From Janibacter sp. CX7 (GTDB lineage Bacteria; Actinomycetota; Actinomycetes; Actinomycetales; Dermatophilaceae), in contig NZ_CP101464.1 of assembly GCF_024362365.1 (NCBI RefSeq), forward strand, positions 930,001 to 994,000: 64,000 nt of DNA, given 5' to 3'. A model generated the notes under the pieces. That model was not told where the DNA came from. It ran no database searches and saw only the letters and a program-made list of their open reading frames with translations. Each line of letters starts with the position of its first letter. Positions within the stretch are counted from its first letter, which is position 1. This document shows, in pieces, positions 44,598 through 52,849 of this stretch. Both the position numbers and the translations under genes were made by a program.

Positions 44598-46265
44598 GTG
44601 CTGGAGGTCCTCGACACCGACTCTGTCCGCCGGTGGGTCGTCATGACCCGCGCGGCCCTCGCTGCGCGCCGGGCCGAGATCGATGCGCTCAACGTCTACC
44701 CCGTGCCCGACGGTGACACGGGCACCAACATGTACCTCACCCTCGACGAGGCCCTCGCTGGCGCGATGCGCGAGCAGGAGGCCATGGGCGTCGTCGGCAC
44801 GGCCCCGCTCTCCCTGGAGGCCGCGGTGCTCTCCCGCTCGGCGCTGCTGTCGGCGCGGGGCAACTCCGGGGTCATCCTCAGTCAGCTCGTGCGGGGGGTG
44901 AGCGAGGTCGTCTCCTCGGAGGAGCTCGACGAGGTCGACGTCGCCGCGGTCGGCCGGGCGGTGCGGCAGGGTGCGCGTCGGGCCCGCGAGAGCGTCGTGC
45001 GCCCCCAGGAGGGCACGATCCTGTCCGTGGCCGACGCCACCGCCGACGAGGTCGAGCGGGTCATCGGGGCCGGAGGCCGGCTCGGCGACGTCACCCGGGC
45101 CGCGGTCGACGCGGCTCGCGCGGCCCTGGCCCGCACGCCCGAGCAGCTCCAGGTCCTCGCCGACGCCGGGGTCGTCGATGCCGGAGCGGCGGGCTACCTG
45201 CTCTTCGTCGAGGCCCTCGACCAGGTCGTCCACGAGCAGGGCGCGCCGTCGCGCTACGCGGTCGACGACTTCACGCTCAACCCCTCGCTGGAGCGCCGGC
45301 CCGACTGGTCGACGCCCACCACCGCGACTGCGGGCTCCCACGGCGCCGCTCGCGCCGGGTATGACGGGCCGGCCTACGAGGTGATGTACCTCGTCCACGA
45401 CGTGCCCGAGGAGGGGGTCGCCGAGCTGCGCCGCCGCCTCGACGAGATCGGCGACAGCGTCGTCGTCTCGACCGCCTGGGACGTGACCAACGTGCACGTG
45501 CACACCGACGACATCGGCGCGGCGCTCGAGGCCGGCCTGGCCCACGCGACTCCCCAGCGGGTGGCGGTGACCCTCCTCGAGACCGTCGACCGAGCGCCCC
45601 GGCTGGGGGTCTCGATCGTCGCCTGCGCCGCCGGGCCGGGCATCGCGCGCGTCGTCGAGGAGGCCGGCGCGGTCGCCGTCGCCTCGGGCCCAGGCCACCG
45701 CGCCTCGGCCGGCGAGATCGTCGCCGCCGTGCGCACCGCGGGCACGCAGGAGGTCATCCTCCTGCCCAACGACCGCGACACCCGCATGGCCGCTGACGCG
45801 GCCGCCCATGCCGCCGAGCAGGAGGGACGGCGGGTGCACGTCATCGGCTCGACGACCGCGGTGCAGGGCCTGGCCGCCCTCGCGGTCCACGACCCGACGC
45901 TGCCGACGCACCACAACGTCCTCGCGATGACCCATGCCGCGGCGGCCACCCGTCACGGCGCGCTGACCATCGCGGTCAAGGCGGGCCTGACGAGCGGTGG
46001 CATGTGTGCCGTCGACGACGTGCTCGGCGTCGTCGACGGCGACATCACGATCGTCGGCTCCGACCTCGACGAGGTGGCTCGCGAGGTGCTCGGGGGCATC
46101 GTCGGCCCGGGCACCGAGCTGATCACCCTCGTCGTCGGCGCCGACGCGCCCGACGGGCTCGTCGACCGCCTCGTCGAGTGGATCGAGGAGCGCCGCGAGG
46201 GCATCGAGGTCCAGGTCGTCGAGGGCGGGCAGCCGCACTACCTGCTGCTTCTCGGGGCCGAGTAG
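44598..46265 (+). CDS. fakA: DAK2-domain protein, FakA/YloV type
   Basis: A 555-residue protein with an N-terminal DhaL/DAK2 kinase domain (NVYPVPDGDTGTNM, ARGNSGVILSQL) and a C-terminal half of the YloV/FakA type (THHNVLAM, GLTSGGMCAVDDVLG). FakA phosphorylates fatty acids bound to FakB in Firmicutes. The actinobacterial protein next to recG is usually annotated only by its domain, and no FakB/DegV gene is in the window. TAACGT lies 7 nt before GTG 44598, which favours this start over the longer frame from 44427. It overlaps recG by one base. Confidence 0.88.
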   Translation: MLEVLDTDSVRRWVVMTRAALAARRAEIDALNVYPVPDGDTGTNMYLTLDEALAGAMREQEAMGVVGTAPLSLEAAVLSRSALLSARGNSGVILSQLVRGVSEVVSSEELDEVDVAAVGRAVRQGARRARESVVRPQEGTILSVADATADEVERVIGAGGRLGDVTRAAVDAARAALARTPEQLQVLADAGVVDAGAAGYLLFVEALDQVVHEQGAPSRYAVDDFTLNPSLERRPDWSTPTTATAGSHGAARAGYDGPAYEVMYLVHDVPEEGVAELRRRLDEIGDSVVVSTAWDVTNVHVHTDDIGAALEAGLAHATPQRVAVTLLETVDRAPRLGVSIVACAAGPGIARVVEEAGAVAVASGPGHRASAGEIVAAVRTAGTQEVILLPNDRDTRMAADAAAHAAEQEGRRVHVIGSTTAVQGLAALAVHDPTLPTHHNVLAMTHAAAATRHGALTIAVKAGLTSGGMCAVDDVLGVVDGDITIVGSDLDEVAREVLGGIVGPGTELITLVVGADAPDGLVDRLVEWIEERREGIEVQVVEGGQPHYLLLLGAE

Positions 46266-48481
46266 TGGCGACCGAGGAGACCCGGCTCAAGGGCCTGCTC
46301 GGCGGGCAGGCGGCGAGCAAGCTCGCGAAGCACCGCGACATCGAGACCGTCGGTGACCTGCTCGCCTTCGCCCCGCGCCGCTACCGCACGGCCGACGTCG
46401 ACCTCGGCAACCCCCGGGTCGGCGACTTCCTCGTCGCCGTCGCGCGGGTCGAGTCGGCGCGTACCCGCCCGATGGCCAAGCGGCGCGGTCGGATGCTCGA
46501 GGCGACGATCACCGACGGGCGCTCGCGCATGCGGGTGACCTTCTTCGACGCCCGCGGCCACGAGCACAAGCTCGTCGCCGGGCGCGAGCTGCTCTTCGCC
46601 GGGACGGTCTCGCAGTTCCGCGGGGAGACCCAGCTCGCCCACCCGGGCTACGCCACCCTCGAGGAAGCCGCCGCCCTCGGCGAGCTCGGCGATGCCGACC
46701 ACACCGGCCTCATCCCGATCTACCGCCACGTGCCCGGCGTGCACCCGTGGACGATCACCCGCTGCGTGCGGCTCGTCCTCGGCCAGCTCGACGGCGTCGT
46801 CGACACCGTCCCGCAGTCCCTGCGCAGCCGCCGCGGGCTGCTCGACCGGGGCGGCGCCCTTCGTGCCCTGCATGCACCTCGCGACCACGCCGACGTCGAC
46901 GCGGCCCGCCGCCACCTGCGCTACGAGGAGGCCCTCGTCCTGCAGTGCCTGCTCGGGCAGCGCCGCATCGAGGCCGCGGCCGTCGCGACGACGAGCCGCA
47001 GCCCGCGCGAGGGTGGGCTGCTCAGCGACTTCGACGCCCGCCTGCCCTTCGAGCTGACGGCCGGCCAGCAGGAGGTCAGCCGCGAGATCCTCGGCGAGAT
47101 GGCCCGCCCGACGCCGATGCACCGGCTGCTCCAGGGAGAGGTCGGCTCCGGCAAGACGGTCGTCGCGCTGCGGGCGATGCTCGCCGCCGTCGACTCCGGG
47201 GGGCAGGCGGCCCTGCTCGCCCCGACCGAGGTCCTCGCCGCCCAGCACGTCGCGTCGATCCGCGGGATGCTCGGTGACCTCGCCGAGGGCGGCATGCTCG
47301 GCGGAGCGGAGCACGCCACCCGCGTCACCCTCCTCACCGGGTCGATGTCGGCCGCCCGACGCCGCGAGGCGCTGCTCGAGATCGCCTCGGGCGACGCCGG
47401 CATCGTCATCGGCACCCACGCCCTGCTCGAGGACAAGGTGACCTTCGCCGACCTCGCGCTCGTCGTCGTCGACGAGCAGCACCGCTTCGGGGTCGAGCAG
47501 CGCGACGCCCTCCGGGCCAAAGGCCGCACGCCGCCGCACCTGCTCGTCATGACCGCGACCCCGATCCCGCGCACGGTCGCGATGACCGTCTTCGGCGACA
47601 TGGAGACCTCGACGCTGCGCGAGCTGCCGCGCGGCCGGCAGCCGATCACGACCCACGTCGTGCCGGTGCAGGCGCCGGGATGGGTCGACCGCACGTGGCA
47701 GCGGGTCGCCGAGGAGGTCGCCGCCGGTCGGCAGGCCTACGTCGTCTGCCCGCGCATCGGCGGCGACGCTCCCGACGACCTCGACGGGGTCGATCTCGTC
47801 GCCCCCGACGAGCCGGTCGACGACGAGGCCGACGGCGAGCGCGTCGAGGAGCAGGAGCGGCCCGAGCGGCCGCTCGCGGCGGTCGAGGAGGTCATCGTCA
47901 CGCTGGCCGAGCACCCGGCCCTGTCGGGGCTGCGCCTGGAGATGCTCCACGGCCGGATGTCGCCCGACGACAAGGACGCGGTCATGGCCCGCTTCACCGC
48001 CGGCCAGGTCGACGTGCTCGTCTCGACGACGGTCATCGAGGTCGGCGTCGACGTGCCCAATGCCTCGGCGATGGTCATCCTCGACGCCGACCGCTTCGGC
48101 GTCTCGCAGCTGCACCAGCTGCGCGGCCGCGTCGGCCGCGGTGGTCACCCCGGGGTGTGCCTGCTCCTCACCGCCACCGAGAGCGAGACGGCGGGGGAGC
48201 GGCTCACCTCGGTCGCCGGGAGCACCGACGGCTTCGAGCTGGCGCGCCTTGACCTCGAGCAGCGGCACGAGGGCGACGTCCTCGGCCGCGCGCAGCACGG
48301 CACGCGCAACCACCTGCGCCACCTGTCGGTCGTGCGCGACGAGGCGATCATCGAGGAGGCCCGCGAGGACGCGCAGGCCCTCCTCGCGGACGACCCCGAG
48401 CTCGCCGACCACCCGCACCTGCGCGCCCGCGTCGACGACTGGGCCGGCGCGGAGGAGGCCGCCTTCCTCGACAAGGGGTGA
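46265..48481 (+). CDS. recG: ATP-dependent DNA helicase RecG
   Basis: A 738-residue helicase that remodels stalled replication forks and branched DNA. An N-terminal wedge/OB domain (to about residue 260) precedes the helicase core. The core has GEVGSGKT (K297), VVDEQHRFGVEQR as the DEAH-type box, TATPIPRT, STTVIEVGVDVPNA and QLRGRVGRG. A short acidic insert (DDEADGERVEEQERPE) sits between the helicase lobes. The GTG start shares its G with the preceding TAG stop. The frame could open further upstream, but that would overlap the FakA-like gene. Confidence 0.96.
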   Translation: MATEETRLKGLLGGQAASKLAKHRDIETVGDLLAFAPRRYRTADVDLGNPRVGDFLVAVARVESARTRPMAKRRGRMLEATITDGRSRMRVTFFDARGHEHKLVAGRELLFAGTVSQFRGETQLAHPGYATLEEAAALGELGDADHTGLIPIYRHVPGVHPWTITRCVRLVLGQLDGVVDTVPQSLRSRRGLLDRGGALRALHAPRDHADVDAARRHLRYEEALVLQCLLGQRRIEAAAVATTSRSPREGGLLSDFDARLPFELTAGQQEVSREILGEMARPTPMHRLLQGEVGSGKTVVALRAMLAAVDSGGQAALLAPTEVLAAQHVASIRGMLGDLAEGGMLGGAEHATRVTLLTGSMSAARRREALLEIASGDAGIVIGTHALLEDKVTFADLALVVVDEQHRFGVEQRDALRAKGRTPPHLLVMTATPIPRTVAMTVFGDMETSTLRELPRGRQPITTHVVPVQAPGWVDRTWQRVAEEVAAGRQAYVVCPRIGGDAPDDLDGVDLVAPDEPVDDEADGERVEEQERPERPLAAVEEVIVTLAEHPALSGLRLEMLHGRMSPDDKDAVMARFTAGQVDVLVSTTVIEVGVDVPNASAMVILDADRFGVSQLHQLRGRVGRGGHPGVCLLLTATESETAGERLTSVAGSTDGFELARLDLEQRHEGDVLGRAQHGTRNHLRHLSVVRDEAIIEEAREDAQALLADDPELADHPHLRARVDDWAGAEEAAFLDKG

Positions 48482-48545
48482 CTCGACCCCCTTCGTCCCG
48501 AGCGCCGGTTGGTCGCCGCCGCCGGGCATGGCGCATCATGGTGGC

Positions 48546-49121
48546 GTGACTCGGATCATCAGCGGAGAGGCGGGCGGCCGACGGCTGCGCACGCCCACGG
48601 GCGACGGCACCCGGCCCACGACCGACCGCGTGCGGGAGGCCCTGTTTTCCTCGCTCGAGGCGCGTGACGTCATCGACGGGGCGCACGTGATGGACCTCTA
48701 CGCCGGCTCCGGGGCCCTCGGCCTCGAGGCCGCCAGCCGCGGCGCCGCGAGCGTGCTGCTCGTCGAGTCCGACCGCGGGGCGTCCGCGACGATCCGTGCC
48801 AACATCTCCGACCTCGGCGTCGCGGGAGCCCGCCTGCAGTCGAGCACCGTCGAGCAGGCGCTCGACCGGCCGGCGTCTCTGATGTATGACCTCGTCCTCG
48901 CCGACCCGCCCTACGACGTCACCGAGGAGTCCCTCGGCGCGGTCCTCGAGATGCTGCTCGCCCACCAGTGGCTCGCGCAGGAGCCGGTCATCGTCATCGA
49001 GCGCTCGTCGCGCTCGCCGGAGCCGACCTGGCCCGACGGGATCGTCGCCGAGGGGTCGAAGTCCTACGGCGAGACGACCCTGTGGTTCGCGACCCGGGTC
49101 GCCCCCGACTACCAGATCTGA
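48546..49121 (+). CDS. rsmD: 16S rRNA (guanine966-N2)-methyltransferase
   Basis: A 191-residue SAM methyltransferase. RIISGEAGGRRL and RPTTDRVREALF at the N-terminus, MDLYAGSGALGLEAASRGA for SAM and DPPY as catalytic motif identify RsmD. The GTG start lacks a ribosome-binding site. CATCAT ends 6 nt upstream, so a leaderless transcript is possible. The usual neighbour coaD is separated from it by a hemerythrin gene. Confidence 0.94.
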   Translation: MTRIISGEAGGRRLRTPTGDGTRPTTDRVREALFSSLEARDVIDGAHVMDLYAGSGALGLEAASRGAASVLLVESDRGASATIRANISDLGVAGARLQSSTVEQALDRPASLMYDLVLADPPYDVTEESLGAVLEMLLAHQWLAQEPVIVIERSSRSPEPTWPDGIVAEGSKSYGETTLWFATRVAPDYQI

Positions 49122-49169
49122 GCGCCCCGCATCCCGCCGCGGGCCCGTGCATCCGGTAGGAATGGGGCC

Positions 49170-49724
49170 ATGAGCGACTACACGATCCCGCGCCCGGCCG
49201 CTGGGGACATCACCGACCTCATCGCCGACGACCACCGCCTCTTCGAGGAACTCATGCGCGACATGCGTGATGTCAGCGCCGACCGCGACGGGGCCCGCAG
49301 CGCATTCGCCGCGCTTCTCATCGCGCACAGCGAGGCCGAGGAGGAGGTCGTCTACCCCAAGCTCGTCCGACGCGATGTCATCGAGGGCGAGGAGGAGCAC
49401 CACGGGGAGAAGGAGCACGCCGCGACCAACGAGGCGCTGCTCCACCTGCTGCAGGCCAAGGGCACCGACACCCAGAAGTTCGACGACGCCGTGGAGGCAG
49501 TCGCCGAGGTGCTCAACCACCACATCGGCGAGGAGGAGCAGACCATCCTCAACCCGGCTCGCGAGGACGCCTCCGAGGAGCTGCGCCAGCAGCTGGGTGC
49601 CGACTGGGCCGCCCGACGCAACGAGCTGCTCGAGGACGGCGCCGGGTCGCTCGAGCAGGTCGAGTCGCTGGTGAAGCAGGCCTACGAGGACGGGCTCCTG
49701 CCCAACGACGACCAGCCGTCATGA
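49170..49724 (+). CDS. Hemerythrin-domain protein
   Basis: A 184-residue helical protein with the non-heme di-iron pattern: DDHRLFEELM near residue 22, HSEAEEEVVYPKL near residue 51, EEHHGEKEHAATNE and NHHIGEEEQTIL. Such proteins bind oxygen or iron, and some respond to nitric oxide or peroxide. The ATG lies 7 nt behind TAGGAA. The stop overlaps the coaD start by 4 nt. This gene is not part of the usual rsmD-coaD pair, so it appears inserted. Confidence 0.9.
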   Translation: MSDYTIPRPAAGDITDLIADDHRLFEELMRDMRDVSADRDGARSAFAALLIAHSEAEEEVVYPKLVRRDVIEGEEEHHGEKEHAATNEALLHLLQAKGTDTQKFDDAVEAVAEVLNHHIGEEEQTILNPAREDASEELRQQLGADWAARRNELLEDGAGSLEQVESLVKQAYEDGLLPNDDQPS

Positions 49725-50203
49725 CGCGCGCCGTCTGCCCGGGCTCCTACGACCCGGTGACCGTCGGCCACGTCGACGTCTTCCGCCGGGCCGCCACGCT
49801 CTTCGACGAGGTCGTCGTGGCGATCCTGCACAACCCCGCGAAGCAGGGAACCTTCACCGTCGACGAGCGGGTCGCCCTCATCGAGGCGCAGGTGGCCGAC
49901 CTCGACAACGTGCGGGTGCAGGCCTTCGCCAACCGGCTCGTCGTCGACGTGTGCACCGAGCTCGACGCCCAGGTGCTGCTCAAGGGCCTTCGCGGGGAGA
50001 CCGATTTTTCCTACGAGTGGCCGATGGCGCTGATGAACCGGCACCTCACGGGTGTCGAGACCCTCTTGATCCCCGGAGACCCGCGCCACGAGCACGTCTC
50101 CTCCTCGCTGGTCAAGGAGGTCGCGCGCTTCGGTGGCGACGTCACCGGTCTCGTCTCCGACGAGGTGCGCGACGCCCTCGTGGAGCGTCTGCCCCGGCCC
50201 TGA
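49721..50203 (+). CDS. coaD: Phosphopantetheine adenylyltransferase
   Basis: This enzyme catalyses the fourth step of coenzyme A synthesis, adenylating 4'-phosphopantetheine. The 160 residues contain PGSYDPVTVGHVDV (nucleotidyltransferase HxGH-type motif), KGLRGETDFSYEWPMA and SSSLVKEVARFGGDV. The ATG overlaps the hemerythrin stop (ATGA), so the two are translationally coupled. A stem-loop follows the stop by 6 nt. Confidence 0.96.
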   Translation: MTRAVCPGSYDPVTVGHVDVFRRAATLFDEVVVAILHNPAKQGTFTVDERVALIEAQVADLDNVRVQAFANRLVVDVCTELDAQVLLKGLRGETDFSYEWPMALMNRHLTGVETLLIPGDPRHEHVSSSLVKEVARFGGDVTGLVSDEVRDALVERLPRP

Positions 50204-50209
50204 GGCCCA

Positions 50210-50238
50210 CTCCCTTCGTCGGTTTGGGACGAAGGGGG
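50210..50238 (+). terminator. Terminator after coaD
   Basis: CTCCCTTCGTC pairs with GACGAAGGGGG around a 7-nt loop, 6 nt after the stop. A TAGTCT minus-10 for yceD follows at about 50247. Confidence 0.75.
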
Positions 50239-50307
50239 GATCGCCGGTAGTCTGGTGCGTCGGTCTACGTCGTCGTGTCGTGGACCGTTCTGTCGGAGAC
50301 TGGAGCC

Positions 50308-50904
50308 ATGAACCGCAACGCCCCCGCCTCGCCCCTGGTGCTCGATGCCAAGGATGTGGGCCGCCGACCCGGGTCGATGCACGAAGTGTCTCTCCAGGCC
50401 GACGCACCCGCCGACTTCGGCACGGATGTGCTGTCCGTCCCGCAGGGCCAGCCCATGGACCTGCAGGCGCGGATGGAGTCCGTGCACGAGGGCGTGCTGG
50501 TGAGCGGGACGGTCTCTGCCACGGCGACGGGCGCCTGCGTGCGGTGCCTGGACGAGATCGACCTGCCGGTCGACAGCTCGTTCCAGGAGCTGTTCGTCTG
50601 GCCCGATCGGGCGAAGCACCACCGCGAGGTGGACGCGGAGGCCGACGAGGAGGAAGAGCACCGGATCGAGGACGACATGATCGATCTCGAGCCGGTGCTG
50701 CGGGACGCGGTTCTGCCGAACCTGCCGTTCCAACCGGTGTGTCGGGACGACTGTCCGGGTCTGTGCTCCGAGTGCGGAGCCAGGCTCGAGGACGACCCGG
50801 AGCACCACCACGAGCTGATCGACCCCCGGTGGGCGGCACTCGAGGCGCTTGCGCCTCTGGCCACCCCGTCGGGGGATGAGGACAACGAAGAGAAGAGGAA
50901 CTGA
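50308..50904 (+). CDS. yceD: YceD/DUF177 protein
   Basis: A 198-residue protein of the DUF177 family, which throughout bacteria precedes rpmF. It has CVRC and CPGLCSECG cysteine pairs that could bind zinc, and an acidic segment ([13 protein letters not shown]). Family members are linked to 23S rRNA maturation, but the mechanism is unknown. The start MNRNAPASP is chosen because GGAG motifs precede it. An earlier in-frame GTG at 50275 is possible. rpmF begins 1 nt after its stop. Confidence 0.9.
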   Translation: MNRNAPASPLVLDAKDVGRRPGSMHEVSLQADAPADFGTDVLSVPQGQPMDLQARMESVHEGVLVSGTVSATATGACVRCLDEIDLPVDSSFQELFVWPDRAKHHREVDAEADEEEEHRIEDDMIDLEPVLRDAVLPNLPFQPVCRDDCPGLCSECGARLEDDPEHHHELIDPRWAALEALAPLATPSGDEDNEEKRN

Positions 50905-50905
50905 C

Positions 50906-51100
50906 GTGGCCGTCCCGAAGCGGAAGATGTCGCGCTCCAACACCCGTAGCCGTCGGGCGAACTGGAAGGCGACGCCCACCGCGCTGTCGACCTGCCCGCA
51001 GTGCAAGTCGCCCGCGCCGGCCCACCAGGCCTGCCCGAGCTGCGGTACCTACAAGGGTCGCTACTACGCGACCGCGGACCGCACCGAGCACCAGGCCTGA
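50906..51100 (+). CDS. rpmF: 50S ribosomal protein L32
   Basis: A 64-residue ribosomal protein that starts at GTG with [17 protein letters not shown] and has the zinc-type cysteine pairs CPQC and CPSC. AGAGGAAC upstream, inside the end of yceD, is the ribosome-binding site. rnc follows after 13 nt. Confidence 0.97.
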   Translation: MAVPKRKMSRSNTRSRRANWKATPTALSTCPQCKSPAPAHQACPSCGTYKGRYYATADRTEHQA

Positions 51101-51113
51101 GCCACCTGTCGCA

Positions 51114-51884
51114 ATGAGCGACAGGACCTCACCGGAGCAGCGGCCCGTCGAGGAGCTCTCCCGATACCTCACCGAGGTGACCGGGGAGCCCGTCGACGAG
51201 CCGCTGCTCACGCGTGCCCTCACCCACCGGTCGTTCTCCTACGAGAACGGTGGACTGCCGCACAACGAGCGCCTGGAGTTCCTCGGGGACTCGGTGCTCG
51301 GGCTCGTCGTCACCGACCACCTGCACGACGCCCACCCCGACCTCACCGAGGGCGAGCTGGCGAAGCTGCGTGCCGCGGTGGTCAACATGCGTGCCCTCGC
51401 GGACGTCGGGCGCACGATCGGCCTGGGTGACTTCGTCATGCTCGGACGCGGCGAGGAGAGCACCGGCGGGCGGGACAAGAACTCGATCCTCGCCGACACC
51501 GTCGAGGCGGTCATCGGGGCCGTCTACCTCTCGACGGCCAAGCCGGGCGGTCTCGACGCCGCGAGCCGGCTCGTCCACTCGCTGCTCGACCCGCTGATGC
51601 GGCGCTCGGCGACCCTCGGTGCCGGGCTGGACTGGAAGACCTCGCTGCAGGAGGTCGCCGCGGCCCAGGACCTCGGCGCGGTGCACTACCGCACGAGCGA
51701 CGAGGGCCCGGACCACGACAAGACCTTCACCGCGGCCGCCGTCATCGCCGACGAGATCCGTGGTCGCGGCGTCGGTCGGACGAAGAAGGACGCGGAGCAG
51801 AAGGCTGCGGCCGACGCCTACGCGGCCCTCACTGCCGGTGCCGAGTCGGTCGCTGACGCGCCGGTCACCGACCCGCCGGCCTGA
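51114..51884 (+). CDS. rnc: Ribonuclease III
   Basis: This double-strand-specific RNase processes rRNA precursors and mRNAs. The 256 residues carry the signature [14 protein letters not shown] with catalytic Glu and Asp, [12 protein letters not shown] for the second metal ligand, and a C-terminal dsRNA-binding domain ([22 protein letters not shown]). About 20 Ala/Thr/Pro-rich residues trail the domain. mutM starts 1 nt after the stop. Confidence 0.96.
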   Translation: MSDRTSPEQRPVEELSRYLTEVTGEPVDEPLLTRALTHRSFSYENGGLPHNERLEFLGDSVLGLVVTDHLHDAHPDLTEGELAKLRAAVVNMRALADVGRTIGLGDFVMLGRGEESTGGRDKNSILADTVEAVIGAVYLSTAKPGGLDAASRLVHSLLDPLMRRSATLGAGLDWKTSLQEVAAAQDLGAVHYRTSDEGPDHDKTFTAAAVIADEIRGRGVGRTKKDAEQKAAADAYAALTAGAESVADAPVTDPPA

Positions 51885-51885
51885 C

Positions 51886-52758
51886 GTGCCGGAGCTGCCC
51901 GAGGTCGAGGTCGTCCGGCGGGGCCTGGCCGACCACGTCAGCGGTCGCACCCTCGATCACGTCGTCCTCACGGGTGAGCGGGTGGCCCGCCGCCACGTGC
52001 CGGGCCCCCGCGACCTCGAGGACCGCCTCGCCGGACGCGCGGTCACCGGCGCCCACCGCCGGGGCAAGTACCTGTGGCTCGCCCTGGCCGACACCCCTGA
52101 CGCCGTGCCCGACGAGGGGCTGATCGTCCACCTCGGCATGAGCGGGCAGATGCTCGTCACCGACCCGGCGGACCCGCTGGCCAAGCACACGCACGGCCGC
52201 CTCGTCTTCACCGACGGGGGACACGAGCTGCGCTTCGTCGACCAGCGCACCTTCGGGGGCTTCGCCCTGGCCGACCTCGTCGACGGCGTGCCGAGCAGCG
52301 TCTCCCACATCGCGCTCGACCCCTTCGACCCGGGCTATGACCGTGACGCCGTCGTGCGAGACATCAAGCAGCGTCGCAGCGGCATCAAGCGGGTGCTGCT
52401 CAACCAGACCGTCGTGTCGGGCATCGGCAACATCTACGCCGACGAGGCGCTGTGGCGGGCCCGGATCCACGGAGAGCGACTGGCGTCGTCCCTGACCAAG
52501 CCGGCCATCGCCCGCCTGCTCGACCACGCCCGCGACGTCATGGCGCAGGCGCTCGACCAGGGCGGCACGAGCTTCGATGCGCTCTACGTCAACGTCAACG
52601 GCGCCTCGGGCTACTTCGACCGGTCGCTGTCGGCCTACGGGCAGGAGGGGCGCCCCTGTCCGCGCTGCGGCACGACGATGCGCCGTGAGCAGTTCATGAA
52701 CCGCAGCTCGACGAGCTGCCCCCGCTGCCAGGTGCGCCCGCGCACGGCCCGGAACTGA
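51886..52758 (+). CDS. mutM: Formamidopyrimidine-DNA glycosylase
   Basis: This enzyme excises 8-oxoguanine and nicks the site. The protein begins [13 protein letters not shown] after the initiator, giving the catalytic N-terminal proline. [19 protein letters not shown] and the zinc finger CPRCG...CPRCQ complete the family pattern. The 290-residue length is normal. The GTG start lies 1 nt after the rnc stop, so yceD-rpmF-rnc-mutM form one unit. Two CCCTAGGG palindromes end it. Confidence 0.96.
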   Translation: MPELPEVEVVRRGLADHVSGRTLDHVVLTGERVARRHVPGPRDLEDRLAGRAVTGAHRRGKYLWLALADTPDAVPDEGLIVHLGMSGQMLVTDPADPLAKHTHGRLVFTDGGHELRFVDQRTFGGFALADLVDGVPSSVSHIALDPFDPGYDRDAVVRDIKQRRSGIKRVLLNQTVVSGIGNIYADEALWRARIHGERLASSLTKPAIARLLDHARDVMAQALDQGGTSFDALYVNVNGASGYFDRSLSAYGQEGRPCPRCGTTMRREQFMNRSSTSCPRCQVRPRTARN

Positions 52759-52774
52759 CCCCCTTCGCCCCGGC

Positions 52775-52811
52775 TCAACTCCGCAAGACCCTAGGGTTTT
52801 GCGGAGTTCGA
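52775..52811. repeat. CCCTAGGG-centred palindrome, copy 4 of 7
   Basis: AACTCCGCAAGACCCTAG and its mirror CTAGGGTTTTGCGGAGTT form a nearly perfect palindrome. Changes in the left arm (TCCGCAA) are matched in the right arm (TTGCGGA), so pairing is preserved compared with copy 1. Confidence 0.85.
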
Positions 52812-52817
52812 CCCAGA

Positions 52818-52848
52818 CAACCCTGCAAGACCCTAGGGTCTTGCAGAG
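52818..52848. repeat. CCCTAGGG-centred palindrome, copy 5 of 7
   Basis: CAACCCTGCAAGACCCTA and GGGTCTTGCAGAG, only 6 nt after copy 4. Its right end abuts the stop codon of the convergent acyltransferase gene. Confidence 0.82.
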
Positions 52849-52849
52849 A

